Shown here: piece after piece, positions 22,769-33,792 of the stretch | Position numbering within the stretch: position 1 is the stretch's first letter | How the letters are laid out: every line of letters starts with the position of its first letter | NCBI GenBank assembly: GCA_002722315.1 | Contig: PBLG01000046.1 | Coordinates: forward strand, 248,001 to 312,000 | Reading direction: 5' to 3' | DNA: 64,000 bases | Origin: Lysobacterales bacterium | Lineage (GTDB): Bacteria; Pseudomonadota; Gammaproteobacteria; Xanthomonadales; Wenzhouxiangellaceae | Program-made: the position numbers and the translations under genes | Notes under the pieces: generated by a model | Databases searched by the model: none | Seen by the model: only the letters and a program-made list of their open reading frames with translations | Told to the model about the DNA's origin: nothing

Positions 22769-25324
22769 TCAGCTATCGCAATGCCAACAGCCCTCGGCGA
22801 TCCAGTTCAACGCCCCGCTGGTCGTGGTGCCGCCCAGTGTGCTGCCAATTGGGCTGCCGGGCGGGATGTCGGGGCCGGGGGTCAGTGGATCGGCCGGAGG
22901 GGCCGGGCGTTGCAGGTGATTGTCGATGCGTGCGGCAAGCCAGTCGCCGAATTCGCGCATGTCCCTTTGTCGTTTGACTCGATTCAAGAGCGCCCGCAAG
23001 CCGCTTCGTGCGGCCACCTGCACCTCGGCCGATCCGGTTTGCCCGTCCAGCCGCATCAGTGCGCTGGCATAGCGCGAGATCAGACGTCCCGAGATCACGC
23101 GCGAGCGCGGTGCTTCGGCACGTCCCAGGTCTTCGAGCAGCCGGGCGCGCACGGCGGCAATCACCTCGGTCAGCGAAGGCAGCTCCGCATCCATCGCCGC
23201 CTGCGCCGCCAGCCGCTCGGCGCGGGTCGGATCGAGCAGGGCGGCGAAGCTTATGTCGCCTGCGGTTTCGGCGGCCGTGAACAGGTCGAAGGCCGGCGCG
23301 GTCCGGCCCGGAAGCGTTTCCTCGCCCGGCTCGAACCAGTAACCGTCGTAGCTCGGCGGCATCATTCTTACGAGGTCATCGGGCAGGTCGAGTCGTTCGG
23401 GATCCAGCGTTTCCAGCAGCATCGCAAGCGCTCGTCGCTGGTCCTCCGCGGCGACCGGGGCAGGGCGCTGGCCGGGTCCGCCGCGTTGTGCGTAGCTGAA
23501 TTTCACGCCGCCCAGGGACTTGGCCGCGGCGTCGACCTGGTAACGGTGGTAGAGATAGATCGGCACCAGCACTTCGCGCAAGGCGGCCAGCGGGCGCCCG
23601 GCCGCGATCCGGTCGGCGCCGAACCGCGCCAGGGCCTGTTCACGAACCGCCAGCGCGTTACCCAGTTCCTCGATAGGGTCGCCGCCGTTGTCCCAGACCG
23701 CGCCGTGCGGATGGCCTGTCGATACGCTCCGGGCGTGCTCGTCGGCGACGAAGCGCAGGCCGCGCTCTGCGCCTTCGGCCACGATTGCGTCAAGACGCTC
23801 GGACTCGCTGACGTCCGGGGCGAACTCCGAGTACAGCCAGCGGGCGATCAGCTTGTCCCACTCACCAATACCGTGATCGTAGGCGCCGGAGAAATCCAGG
23901 CCTCCAAGGTCGTCGACCTTCACCCAGGGGGCGGGGTAGTCCATGACCGAAGCGCGATCGTTGGTCGAGGCGGCGAAGTTGTGGCCGAAACCGAGCGCGT
24001 GGCCGAGTTCGTGCGCGGCCAGCTGCCGAATCCGGTCCAGCGCGAGCTCGACCGGGTCGTCCTCTCGCCCGCTGCCCACTGCATCGACGCCGGCCAGGCC
24101 CTCGAAGATCATCCGATCCTGGCGCACGCGCTGCGAGCCCAGGATCACGTGACCCTTGATCATTTCGCCGGTGCGAGGATCGATGATGCCGCCGCCGTAG
24201 GACCAGCCGCGCGTCTGGCGGTGCACCCACTGGACAACGTTGTAGCGAATATCCAGCGGATGGGCGTCCTCGGGCAGCAGTTCCACCCGGAAACCGTCGG
24301 GGAAGCCGGCCGCGGCGAACGCGTCGCGCCACCAGGATGCGCCCTCGACAAGCGCCTGTCGAATACGCTCCGGCGCGCCCGGATCGATGTAAAACACCAG
24401 CGGTTCGCGCACGCCCGACCCTGGGTTGCCGGGCTCGTTGTACTGCAGCCTGTGGCGCATTGCATAGGCGCGAACGACCGGCTCGTCCAGGTCGGCGGCG
24501 TAGTCGTAGAAGCCCAGCGCGAACGTACCGGTGCGCGGGTCGGCGCTGCGCACCCGGTAGCCGTCGTCGGGCAGGCGCACGAAGCTGTGGTGCTGAATCA
24601 GCGTCACCACGCCGGGGTCGGCCGCGGTCGCCCGGATTTCTCGGCCGGGCTCGTCGCCGGTAAACGTGATCCAGGCGTCGACTTCGACGTTGTCCGGAAA
24701 CACCAGCAGCGACGCGGCATCGGGCAGCGAGCGGTCGTCGGCGCGGGTGAACTTGCCGCCGTCGCGGCTCAGGGTCTGCGCCAGGCCCAGCGCGTCTGCG
24801 GTCAGCAGCCCGGCAAGATCGATGAGGACGCGGCCGTTGTCGTCCTCGGCGATGATTTCGGTGGACCAGACGAACGAGGTCGCAAACGAGTCGCTGACCG
24901 CGCGCTGTTCCAGCGGGTTGGACGTCACGGCGCGGTAGCGATGATTCTCGACCTCGGCGATGACCCGGTCGCCGATGCGCCTGAACCTGAGGATGCGCCC
25001 GGAATTGCCCCAGCCGCGATCGAGCCCGAGCGGATTCGATCCCAGCCCGGCAGTCAGTCGCTGGGCATGGATGAAGCGCAGCAGCACGCCGGGTTGTTCG
25101 AATTCGGCCGACGGGGCCGGAAGCCGCGCCAGCACCTTGCCTTTTTCCGGGCTGCTGTAGATGTCGATGAAGCCTTCGCTGAGCTCCAAGCCCGTCGTGG
25201 CCTCGGTGAAGGAAGCCGGTTGACTGCCGGCGGATTCATCTTCCGCGAACGCCGGGACATAACCTGGAACGGCGAAGGCAAGAAATAGAGCGGCCCAAAA
25301 AGGGGCAAGTGTGCGTTTCGGCAT
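22769..25324 (-). CDS. Exported zinc-dependent metalloprotease (DUF5117/DUF4953-like)
   Basis: Signal peptide MPKRTLAPFWAALFLAFAVPGYVPAFA; zinc motif HELGHALGFGHNF; SVMDYPAPWV. Confidence 0.85.
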   Translation of the reverse strand: MPKRTLAPFWAALFLAFAVPGYVPAFAEDESAGSQPASFTEATTGLELSEGFIDIYSSPEKGKVLARLPAPSAEFEQPGVLLRFIHAQRLTAGLGSNPLGLDRGWGNSGRILRFRRIGDRVIAEVENHRYRAVTSNPLEQRAVSDSFATSFVWSTEIIAEDDNGRVLIDLAGLLTADALGLAQTLSRDGGKFTRADDRSLPDAASLLVFPDNVEVDAWITFTGDEPGREIRATAADPGVVTLIQHHSFVRLPDDGYRVRSADPRTGTFALGFYDYAADLDEPVVRAYAMRHRLQYNEPGNPGSGVREPLVFYIDPGAPERIRQALVEGASWWRDAFAAAGFPDGFRVELLPEDAHPLDIRYNVVQWVHRQTRGWSYGGGIIDPRTGEMIKGHVILGSQRVRQDRMIFEGLAGVDAVGSGREDDPVELALDRIRQLAAHELGHALGFGHNFAASTNDRASVMDYPAPWVKVDDLGGLDFSGAYDHGIGEWDKLIARWLYSEFAPDVSESERLDAIVAEGAERGLRFVADEHARSVSTGHPHGAVWDNGGDPIEELGNALAVREQALARFGADRIAAGRPLAALREVLVPIYLYHRYQVDAAAKSLGGVKFSYAQRGGPGQRPAPVAAEDQRRALAMLLETLDPERLDLPDDLVRMMPPSYDGYWFEPGEETLPGRTAPAFDLFTAAETAGDISFAALLDPTRAERLAAQAAMDAELPSLTEVIAAVRARLLEDLGRAEAPRSRVISGRLISRYASALMRLDGQTGSAEVQVAARSGLRALLNRVKRQRDMREFGDWLAARIDNHLQRPAPPADPLTPGPDIPPGSPIGSTLGGTTTSGALNWIAEGCWHCDS

Positions 25325-25329
25325 CGAAG

Positions 25330-26232
25330 TCAGTCCGCGCTCATGCCCTTGTAGTTCAATTCGACCCAGCGATCCGGCTCGATGAAGCCCTGGCCCCATT
25401 GGGCGTCGAATTCCCTGGTTATTTCGGCTTCCAGGACCTGCTCCAGCGTGGCGCCCACTTCGATCAGGTCTTCGAGCCTGCCGTGCACCGTGGCCAGCAT
25501 GTCACGGTATGCGCGCAGCTGATTGCGATCGATCACCGGGCCGCCGTGTCCGGTAATGACCGAGGTGTCTTCGTCTGCCAGCAGGATCACGCGATCGGTC
25601 GCACCGATCATGCCGGCCAGACTGCCGCCGCTGCCGTAGTCGATGAACGGATAAAGCCCGTGGAATACGATGTCGCCGGTGTGGATCACATTGGCCTCCG
25701 CCAGGCGCACGATCGCATCACCGTCGGTGTGCGCGTTCGGCACATGGATCGCGTTGACAGTGTGCCCGCCCAGGTGGAATGTGACCTGGTCGTTGAACGT
25801 CACCACCGGCAGCGCCTGCTCGGTCGCCGGCGGAACTTCGCGCTCGAAGAATTCCATGAACTGCCCGGCCGACATGCGCTTGCGCACATTGTCGTGCGCG
25901 ACGACCAGGGCGCCGGCCTCGGCCATGTTCTCGTTGCCGCCGGTATGGTCGCCGTGCCAGTGGGTGTTGAAAACGAAACGGATCGGCTGGTTCGTGACTT
26001 CGGCCACGGCCGCCTTGATCTTGTCGGTGAGCGGGGCGTACTGGTCGTCGATCAGAAATGCGCCGTTGTCGCCGACCACAAGGCCGAGGTTTCCGCCCGC
26101 GCCCTGGAGCGCGTAGATGCCCTCTGAGACCTTCGTGGTCCGAATCTCGACCGAAGAGAAATCCTGGGCGATCGCCAGCGCAGGCAGAAAAGCGAAGGCA
26201 GCGCAGATGGCATTGAGCGTCAAGCGGTTCAT
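25330..26232 (-). CDS. Exported MBL-fold metallo-hydrolase
   Basis: Signal peptide MNRLTLNAICAAFAFLPALAIAQ; FNTHWHGDHTGGNENMAEAGALVVAHDNVR. Confidence 0.9.
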   Translation of the reverse strand: MNRLTLNAICAAFAFLPALAIAQDFSSVEIRTTKVSEGIYALQGAGGNLGLVVGDNGAFLIDDQYAPLTDKIKAAVAEVTNQPIRFVFNTHWHGDHTGGNENMAEAGALVVAHDNVRKRMSAGQFMEFFEREVPPATEQALPVVTFNDQVTFHLGGHTVNAIHVPNAHTDGDAIVRLAEANVIHTGDIVFHGLYPFIDYGSGGSLAGMIGATDRVILLADEDTSVITGHGGPVIDRNQLRAYRDMLATVHGRLEDLIEVGATLEQVLEAEITREFDAQWGQGFIEPDRWVELNYKGMSAD

Positions 26233-26445
26233 GAATCGTGGCTCCTGTTTCAGGGAATTGGTCGACGGCCATTCTATAGCCGTTCGATCAAGCCACGGTA
26301 AACCGCTTGTCCGCCTCGCGCAAGCCGGTTTCGGCGCAGGGCGGCTGCGTTTCCTTAATCTTTCCGTGCTTTGGCGTCTTCCTTCATGCAATGAACGAAC
26401 GGGCAAGCTCAACCAGCGACCATACGGCCGGTATCGCGAACGTTG

Positions 26446-29400
26446 TCAGTTTGCGCGAAGCCGCAGCCGCCGGGGGCGCCAATGGACGAGGCGCGCAGCC
26501 GACCGCACCATGAATCGCCAGGCGCGGCCCGGCCAGCGGCTCATGACGTCCAGCCAGAGATAGATGGTGGGCAGGAACACCAGGCTCACGACGGTGGAGA
26601 ACAGCAGTCCGCCGACGATGGCGCGGGCCATGGGGTAGTAGGGCGGCCCGCCGCCGCCGATCTGGGTGGTGCCGACGCAAAGCGGCACCAGGCCCAGCAC
26701 GGTGGTGCCGACGGTCATCAGGATGGGACGCAGACGGTCGCGCCCTGCCTGCAGTATGGCGTCGTCCCGAGCCATTCCGCCGTTGCGCAACTGGTTGATA
26801 TGGTCGATGAGCACGATGCCGTTGTTCACGACAACGCCGATCAGGATCAGGATGCCTATCATCGCCATCAGCGAAAACGTCGTGCCTGTGACCAGGAAGA
26901 ACCAGTAGACGCCGACGACCGAGAACAGGATCGAGACGATCATCGTGACCGGATACAGCAGTGATTCGAATAGCGCCGCAAGCACGATGTAGATGATCAC
27001 CAGGGCGAGCAGGATATTGATCAGCATGCGCATGCCGGTATCGTCCTCGCGACTGAATCCGCGCCCCAGTCGCCATTCGTAGCCCGACGGGAGGGTCATC
27101 GCGCCCAGCGTGGATTCGATCCGTTCGCGCGCCTCGGGCATCGTGATGTCGTCCAGGTTGGCTTCGACGGTCAGCGAGGTTTCCCGGTCCACGCGGCGGA
27201 TGATCCCGGGACCGGGATTTTCGACCAGGTCGACCAGGGCCGTGATCGGCACCTGGCGGCCTTCGGCGTTGGTCAGCAGCAGACCGGCCAGCGCTTCCGG
27301 GCTTCGGCTGTCTTCGTCGCGGAACCGGATGCGAACCGGGACTTCGCCCTGTTGCCCCTGGAACTCGCGCAGGCTCACGCCGCGCAGCGCGGTGGCGATG
27401 GTGGTCGCGATCTGGCCGGAGTCGAACCCCAGCAGACGGGCGCGGTCCCGGTCGATGCGCACCTGCAGTTCTCGCTCGTTCGGCGATTCGGGCAGGCGCA
27501 CGCCCTCCAGCCCGTCGACCGGCTCGAGCAACCGGACCACTTCTCCGGCCAGCGTTCGCAATCGGGTGCTCGATGCGCCGACCAGCGTGACGCTCACGCC
27601 TTCGCCGCCGGCGGTGCGTTCACGATCGAAGCTCGGCTTGCCGATCACGATCTCGGGCATCTCGGCCAGGATCTCGTCGGCGATGTCGCTGCTCGGTCGT
27701 TCGTCTTCGACGTCCTCTGTCAGCAGGATCGACGACTGGGCCTCGCCGGATTCGTTGTAGTAGGAGTAAACCGAGCGTATCTGCAGCCGGGACTGGTTTG
27801 CATACAGGTAATCCTCGATCCGGTCCACCGCGCGCTTGACCTGGTCCAGCGGGTAGTGGGCGTCCAGGTTGTACTGCAGGAACAGGTCGCGGTCCTCTTC
27901 GGCCGGGAACATGTCGGTCTCGACCATGCCGGCCGGGATGACGATCGAGGCAAAGGTCAGGACGATCAGCGCGGCGCTTTTCCAGCGATGGCGAAGCGTC
28001 CAGCCCAGCACGGCCTGGTAGCGCGTGCGGATGGCGTCGAGGACCGGAGACGACGACTGGCGCGTCGGTGGCTTCAGTCGGCTCGCGATCATCGGGATCA
28101 AGGTCTGCGCCAGGATCAGCGAAACGGCCAGCGAGACCACGATGGCGATCGCGACGTGGGAGAGAAAGATCGAGATCTCGGTCTGCTCGCCGAAGATGTT
28201 GGGCAGGAACACCGCCGCGCTGGTCAGCGTGCCGGCGGCCACGGCCAGCGCCACGCTGCGCACGCCGCGCTCGGTGGCCGCCACGACGTGTTCCGGCCCC
28301 GGGGTCTTTTCCCGTTCCGTGGCGATGCTTTCGCTGACCACCACCGCGTTGTCGACCAGCATGCCGATGGCCAGCATCAGGCCCATCATCGAGAGAATGT
28401 TCAGCGACACGCCGAGGAAGTACATCGCGCCCAGCGTGATCGTGATCGATACCGGGACCGCGAGCGCCACCATCAGCGTCATGGGTACGTTTCGAAGAAA
28501 GAAATACAGCACGAACAGCGAAAGCAGCGCGCCGAGCAACCCGGCGTTGCGCAGGTCGGTCAGCGAACTGACCACGCCGTCGGCCTGGTTTTCGAGGAAG
28601 AACAGGTTGATGCCGTTCATTTCCGGCTGGGCGCCGATGCGCTCGACCTCGGCGATCGCCCGTCGCCCGACGTCGACCAGGTTGGCGCCGCTTTCCTTGA
28701 GGATGTTCACGCCGATGGCGTACTTGCGGTCCAGGTGACGGGCGTAGTCACGCTCGGCGGTCCCGTAGGTGACCTCGGCTATATCCTGCAACCTGAGCCC
28801 GTCGGCGATCACCAGGTTGCGGTACTGCTCGACGTCGCGGAACTCGCCTCGCGGGGTGACCCGGTAGCGCGTGCCCGAGTCGGTCAGCATGCCGGCGGAG
28901 GTCGAGAAGTTCACGCTGCGCAGCTTTTCCAGCAGCGCCGGCAGGTCGACCCGGTGCGCGTTGACGCGGTCGGCGACCAGCTCGATGTTGATCTCCTTCG
29001 GCTCCAGTCCCTGCAGTTCCACCCGGGCCACGCCCTCGATGCGCTCCAGCGGCCGGATAAGCGTGCGCATGATCATGTCGTAGGCGTTGGAGAGGTCGCG
29101 CTCGGACGAGATTCTCAGCGTCAGCACCGGCTGGTCGGCGGTATTGAACTTGAGCACCTGGATGCGGCGCACGTCCTCGGGCAACTGGTCGCGCACCGCC
29201 TCGATCCGTTCGCGCGCCTCGACGGCCTTGATCGCCACGTCCTCGCCCCAGTCGAATTCGATCTGGAACTGCGCCATGTCGGCCGCCGATGTGCTGGACA
29301 GGCGCTTGACGTCGCTGAGCGTCGCCAGCACTTCTTCGACCGGGCGGGTGATCTCCTGCTCCACTTCTTCCGGCGTGGAACCGGGGTAGGGCACCTGCAC

Positions 29401-29541
29401 CAGCACGAACGGAATGTCGAGTTCGGGGAAGAACTCCAGCGGCAGCAGGCGCGCGGCGATGACGCCCACCGAAACCAGCGAAACGAACGCCATCACGATC
29501 GTGATCGGCCGGCGGATCGAGAACTCGGCGGGCGAACTCAT
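26446..29541 (-). CDS. RND efflux permease
   Basis: SIRRPITIVMAFVSLVSVGVIAARLLPLEFFPELDIPFVLVQVPYPGSTPEEVEQEITRPVEE; about 1030 aa AcrB-type. Confidence 0.93.
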   Translation of the reverse strand: MSSPAEFSIRRPITIVMAFVSLVSVGVIAARLLPLEFFPELDIPFVLVQVPYPGSTPEEVEQEITRPVEEVLATLSDVKRLSSTSAADMAQFQIEFDWGEDVAIKAVEARERIEAVRDQLPEDVRRIQVLKFNTADQPVLTLRISSERDLSNAYDMIMRTLIRPLERIEGVARVELQGLEPKEINIELVADRVNAHRVDLPALLEKLRSVNFSTSAGMLTDSGTRYRVTPRGEFRDVEQYRNLVIADGLRLQDIAEVTYGTAERDYARHLDRKYAIGVNILKESGANLVDVGRRAIAEVERIGAQPEMNGINLFFLENQADGVVSSLTDLRNAGLLGALLSLFVLYFFLRNVPMTLMVALAVPVSITITLGAMYFLGVSLNILSMMGLMLAIGMLVDNAVVVSESIATEREKTPGPEHVVAATERGVRSVALAVAAGTLTSAAVFLPNIFGEQTEISIFLSHVAIAIVVSLAVSLILAQTLIPMIASRLKPPTRQSSSPVLDAIRTRYQAVLGWTLRHRWKSAALIVLTFASIVIPAGMVETDMFPAEEDRDLFLQYNLDAHYPLDQVKRAVDRIEDYLYANQSRLQIRSVYSYYNESGEAQSSILLTEDVEDERPSSDIADEILAEMPEIVIGKPSFDRERTAGGEGVSVTLVGASSTRLRTLAGEVVRLLEPVDGLEGVRLPESPNERELQVRIDRDRARLLGFDSGQIATTIATALRGVSLREFQGQQGEVPVRIRFRDEDSRSPEALAGLLLTNAEGRQVPITALVDLVENPGPGIIRRVDRETSLTVEANLDDITMPEARERIESTLGAMTLPSGYEWRLGRGFSREDDTGMRMLINILLALVIIYIVLAALFESLLYPVTMIVSILFSVVGVYWFFLVTGTTFSLMAMIGILILIGVVVNNGIVLIDHINQLRNGGMARDDAILQAGRDRLRPILMTVGTTVLGLVPLCVGTTQIGGGGPPYYPMARAIVGGLLFSTVVSLVFLPTIYLWLDVMSRWPGRAWRFMVRSAARLVHWRPRRLRLRAN

Positions 29542-29544
29542 GGT

Positions 29545-32500
29545 TCAGGCCCCGGCCGGCACTTCGACGCCGCCGGGCGCCGGGACCGCCGCAGGCGACC
29601 TGTCCAGCAGGGTATAGACCACCGGCACCACGATCAGCGTAAGAACCATGGAGACCAGCAGTCCGCCGATGACCGTGATCGCCATGGGCATGCGCATCTC
29701 GGCGCCTTCGCCGAGCCCCAGCGCCATCGGCAGAAGGCCGAGCGCGGTCGTCAGGGTCGTCATCAGGATGGGTCTCAGGCGCTGACTGCCCGCCTGGATG
29801 ATGGCGTTTGCTCGGTCGAGACCTTCGGCCCGCAGGCGGTTGATCAGGTCGACCAGCACGATGGCGTTGTTGACCACGATGCCGCTGAGCATGATCATGC
29901 CGATGAACACCATGACGTTGATCGTCGTTCCTGTGATCGCCAGCGCCAGGGCCACGCCCACCGCGGCCAGCGGAACGGAGAAAAGAATCACGAACGGGTG
30001 CAGCAGCGACTCGAACTGCGAGGCCATGACGATGTAGACCAGGAAGATCGCCAGGCCCAGGGCGAACAGCAGGGACCGGATCGAGGCCTGCATTTCGGCG
30101 TTCTGTCCGAGCACGCTCATGCGCATGGTCGGCGGCACGGCCAGGTCGGAAAGTCTCGCGTCGACGTCCTCGACCGCGGCGCTGAGCGCACCGTAGGCGA
30201 GGTTGGCCGAAATCACGGCCACGCGCTCCTGGTTGGCGCGGCGGATTTCGGCCGGGCCTTCTGCCACGATGATCTCCGCCACCGCGTCCAGCGTCACGGG
30301 TCGGGCGCTGCCGGGATTCACGATCAGGTTGCGGATATCGTCGATGGAGGAGCGATCCGGTTCGCCGGCCCGCACCAGTATGTCGATCTTGCGGTCGCGC
30401 CAGCTGTAACGGGTCGCCACGGTGCCGCGCACCGTGTTGACCAGCTGGTCGGCAACCTGGCGAACGCTCAGGCCGAGCGACGCGATGCGCTCCTGGTCGA
30501 AGTGCACCTGTACTTCGGGGTAGCCACTGTCCATGCTCGACTCCAGGTCGACCAGGCGATCGGAGTCCTCGAGCCGTGCCACCACCTGGTCGGCGACCGA
30601 CTTCAGGGCATCGAGCTCGAAGCCGGAGATCCGGATCTCGATCGGCTTGTCGAAGCTCATCAGCTCCGGCCTGGAAATGCGCGTCTTCAGGCCCGGCTGG
30701 CCCGCGGCGGCGGCCCGCAGGGCCGTCATGGCGCGTTGCTCGGTTTCGGGCGTGACGTTGTCGAGCGAGACGAGAATGCGGCTGATGTTCTCGCCGGACT
30801 CGGTCGGGTTGGCGTCGATCCGGTTGCCGCTGCCGGCAACGCCGAACGCATAGTCGATTTCGGCGAGCGGTTCGGCGGCCGCCTGGATCCGGCGCATCAC
30901 GCGGTCGGTTTCGATCAATGGCGTCCCCGGCGGGAGTTCCGCGGTGACTTCAAACCGTCCCTGGGCCAGCTGTGGCACCAGCTCGGTATCCTGCTGTACC
31001 AGGAAGGCCAGCGAGCCCAGCAGCAGGGCCGAGGCCACCGCCAGCACGGCGAAGCGGTGCCGCAGGGCGCGCTCCAGGATGAACCGATAGCGACCGCGTA
31101 CGGCCTGCATCAGGCGGCCGCCGCCTTGTTCGCCGGTTTCAAGCCGCTTGCCGGCGCGACCGCCGAGACGGGCGGCAAGCATCGGGATCAGGGTCAGGGC
31201 GACCAGCAGTGAGATCGCCAGCGCGTAGGTCACGGTCAGCGCCTGGTCGGAGAACAGCTGGCCGGCAATACCCTCGACGAACGCAAGCGGGAAGAACACC
31301 GCGATGGTGGTCAGCGTGGAGGCCAGTACGGCGGCGGCCACTTCCGACCCGCCTCGAACGGCGGCCCGGGCGCGCGACTCCGTCGGCGCTTCGCCCGATG
31401 CGCCGTCGGCCGAGCGCTGTCGCGAGATGTTTTCCAGCACCACGATCGCGTTGTCGACCAGCAGACCGGTGGCCAGCGCGATGCCGCCAAGCGACATGAT
31501 GTTGAGCGAGATGCCGGTTTCGGCCATCAGGAAGAAGGTCGCGACGATGGAGACCGGAATCGAGACGGCCACGATCAGCGTCGAGGCCCAGTCGCGCAGG
31601 AACGCGAATATCACGAGCATGGCCAGCAGTCCGCCAAGCAGGGCATTGCCGACGACTTCGTCTATCGCCTGGCCGATGAAGGTCGCCTGGTTTTCGACCA
31701 CCACCAGCTGCATGCCGTTGGGCAACTCCGCGCGCACCGATTCCAGCTTTTCGATCACGGCTTCGGCTACGCCCACGGTATTCGTATCGCCTTCCTTGTA
31801 GACGGCGAGCTCGACCGCTTCGCGACCGTCGAGCCGGATCACGGCCTCGCGCTCGCTGAAGCCCTGCGACACCTCGGCCACGTCGCGCAGGTAGACCGGC
31901 CGACCGGAACGCTCGGCGACGATCATGCCGGCGATCTCCTCGACGCTGGTGAACTGGTTCATGGTGCGCACCAGGTAGCGCTGGCTGCCGGTCTCGAGCC
32001 GGCCTGCCGAAACGTTGACGTTCTCGGCGGCCAGCCGCGCGGCCAGTTGGGCCACGTCTACGTTCAGTCGTGCCATGCGCTCGGGGTCGATCTCGATCTG
32101 TATCTCGTCTTCCAGGCCCCCGGAAACCTTGACAGCGGCCACGCCGGCGACCGGCTCGATCGCCTTCTTCAGCTGCTCGTCGGCATGCCGGCGAAGCGCC
32201 TTGAGCGCACGGGTCTCGTTCTCGGGGGTGTCTTCGAAGCCGAGCGCCATGCGCACGATGGGATCGGTGGCGGGATTGAAGCGCAGCAGCGACGGCCGCC
32301 CGGCCTCCAGCGGCAGCTGCAGCACTTCCAGCTTCTCGCGAACGTCCAGCCCGGCCATGTCCATGTCGGTGCCCCAGGCGAACTCGAGGATCACGTCCGA
32401 CTGCCCGGTGCGTGAAATCGAATCGATGCTGCGCACGTTGTTGACGGTACCGACGCTTTCCTCGATCGGGCGGGTCAGCAGCGTTTCGATCTCGGCGGGC

Positions 32501-32664
32501 GCGGCGCCCTGAAGTTCGGTGCGCACGGTCAGCGTGGGGTAGCTCAGGTCGGGCAGCAGGTTCACGCTCAGGCCGCCCAGCGATATCAGGCCGAACAGCA
32601 GCAGGGTGACCGCGCCCATCATGACCGTGACGGGGCGCCGAACGGCGACCGCTATCCAGTTCAT
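29545..32664 (-). CDS. RND efflux permease (second)
   Basis: MNWIAVAVRRPVTVMMGAVTLLLFGLISLGGLSVNLLPDLSYPTLTVRTELQGAAPAEIETLLTRPIEESVG. Confidence 0.93.
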   Translation of the reverse strand: MNWIAVAVRRPVTVMMGAVTLLLFGLISLGGLSVNLLPDLSYPTLTVRTELQGAAPAEIETLLTRPIEESVGTVNNVRSIDSISRTGQSDVILEFAWGTDMDMAGLDVREKLEVLQLPLEAGRPSLLRFNPATDPIVRMALGFEDTPENETRALKALRRHADEQLKKAIEPVAGVAAVKVSGGLEDEIQIEIDPERMARLNVDVAQLAARLAAENVNVSAGRLETGSQRYLVRTMNQFTSVEEIAGMIVAERSGRPVYLRDVAEVSQGFSEREAVIRLDGREAVELAVYKEGDTNTVGVAEAVIEKLESVRAELPNGMQLVVVENQATFIGQAIDEVVGNALLGGLLAMLVIFAFLRDWASTLIVAVSIPVSIVATFFLMAETGISLNIMSLGGIALATGLLVDNAIVVLENISRQRSADGASGEAPTESRARAAVRGGSEVAAAVLASTLTTIAVFFPLAFVEGIAGQLFSDQALTVTYALAISLLVALTLIPMLAARLGGRAGKRLETGEQGGGRLMQAVRGRYRFILERALRHRFAVLAVASALLLGSLAFLVQQDTELVPQLAQGRFEVTAELPPGTPLIETDRVMRRIQAAAEPLAEIDYAFGVAGSGNRIDANPTESGENISRILVSLDNVTPETEQRAMTALRAAAAGQPGLKTRISRPELMSFDKPIEIRISGFELDALKSVADQVVARLEDSDRLVDLESSMDSGYPEVQVHFDQERIASLGLSVRQVADQLVNTVRGTVATRYSWRDRKIDILVRAGEPDRSSIDDIRNLIVNPGSARPVTLDAVAEIIVAEGPAEIRRANQERVAVISANLAYGALSAAVEDVDARLSDLAVPPTMRMSVLGQNAEMQASIRSLLFALGLAIFLVYIVMASQFESLLHPFVILFSVPLAAVGVALALAITGTTINVMVFIGMIMLSGIVVNNAIVLVDLINRLRAEGLDRANAIIQAGSQRLRPILMTTLTTALGLLPMALGLGEGAEMRMPMAITVIGGLLVSMVLTLIVVPVVYTLLDRSPAAVPAPGGVEVPAGA

Positions 32665-33767
32665 GACTGGACGATCCCGGCTTCGATGATCCGGATCTCC
32701 GCCCCGTCGCGCAGGCTGTTCTTGCCGGCCGTCACCACGGTTTCGCCTTCACCGAGGCCCTCGAGAATCTCGACGCCCCCGGCGCCGTCATAGCCGGTCG
32801 TGACGGTTCGTCGCTCGGCCGTGTAACCGGCCCCGTCGTCGCGCTTCCTGGCCACGAATACGGCCACTGCTCCGTCTTCGTTCATCAGCGCCGTCTGCGG
32901 CACCAGCGGCACGTTGGTGCGGCTGTCGTGGACGACCCGCACGCGTCCGAACAGGCCGGGGCGCAGACGGCCGCTGTCGTCGCTGAAGGTCACGGTGACC
33001 TTGACCGTGCCGGTCTCGGCGTCGACCACCGGACTGATCCTGAGCACCTGGCCGCTGAATTCCCGGCCCGGAAAGGCATCCACCTGCAGCGTCGCCGGCT
33101 GGCCGGCGCCGAGCAGGTTCAGTTCGCGTTCGGGCACGTGCAGCACCGCCCACAGCGGGTCGAAGTCGTCGATCATGAAAAGCGGCTGGTTCTGCGTGAC
33201 CAGGTTGCCGACCTTGACCATGCGGTCGGCGACCACGCCCGCGATCGGGGCGCGGATCTCGGTGTGGGCAAGATCGAGCTGCGCCAGGCCATCGGTTGCC
33301 CGCTGGGCCTCGGTATCGAAGCGGATGCGCTCGTACTCGTCGGTGCTGATCAGGTCGCGCTCGTGCAGCTCGCGGGCCCGTTCGAGTTCGTTTTCGAGCT
33401 TGCGCAACCTGGCCTCGGTCTGCCGGGCCTGGAACTCGTAGCGGTCGCGCTCCAGCCGCGCCAGCACCTGGCCGGCCTCGACGCGATCGCCTTCCTCGAC
33501 CAGGATATCCAGCACGATGCCGCCGAGCTTGGCCACGGCGGTGGTCTGGCGTTCGGGCACGAGGGTTGCGGTGCCGGCATAGGACGAGGTGACGTCGCCG
33601 AACGAAACTTCGGTGACCTCGACCGGAATCGAGACCGGCGCATCGTCGGCGGCAGGCGGATCGGACGAGTTCGCGTCTGCGCCGCAGCCGTTGAGCAGCG
33701 GGACGGCGAGCAGGGCGGTGAGGACAAGACCAGACGTGCGGAAGAGGTGGCGCTTGGAACTCGGCAT
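32661..33767 (-). CDS. RND periplasmic adaptor (membrane fusion protein)
   Basis: Lipoprotein-like signal (LLNGCGAD), biotinyl-lipoyl barrel, LGGIVLDILVEEGDRVEAGQVLARLERD; overlaps the RND gene (ATGA). Confidence 0.93.
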   Translation of the reverse strand: MPSSKRHLFRTSGLVLTALLAVPLLNGCGADANSSDPPAADDAPVSIPVEVTEVSFGDVTSSYAGTATLVPERQTTAVAKLGGIVLDILVEEGDRVEAGQVLARLERDRYEFQARQTEARLRKLENELERARELHERDLISTDEYERIRFDTEAQRATDGLAQLDLAHTEIRAPIAGVVADRMVKVGNLVTQNQPLFMIDDFDPLWAVLHVPERELNLLGAGQPATLQVDAFPGREFSGQVLRISPVVDAETGTVKVTVTFSDDSGRLRPGLFGRVRVVHDSRTNVPLVPQTALMNEDGAVAVFVARKRDDGAGYTAERRTVTTGYDGAGGVEILEGLGEGETVVTAGKNSLRDGAEIRIIEAGIVQS

Positions 33768-33792
33768 GACGGTGGCCTGTGATGGTCATTTA

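Noticed and set aside
22781-25288. 835-aa plus-strand ORF
   Set aside because: Shadow of the metalloprotease gene, which has a signal peptide and an HExxH zinc motif.
27352-31212. 1286-aa plus-strand ORF
   Set aside because: Antisense to two clear RND permease genes; His/Arg/Gly/Gln-rich composition typical of shadow ORFs in high-GC DNA.
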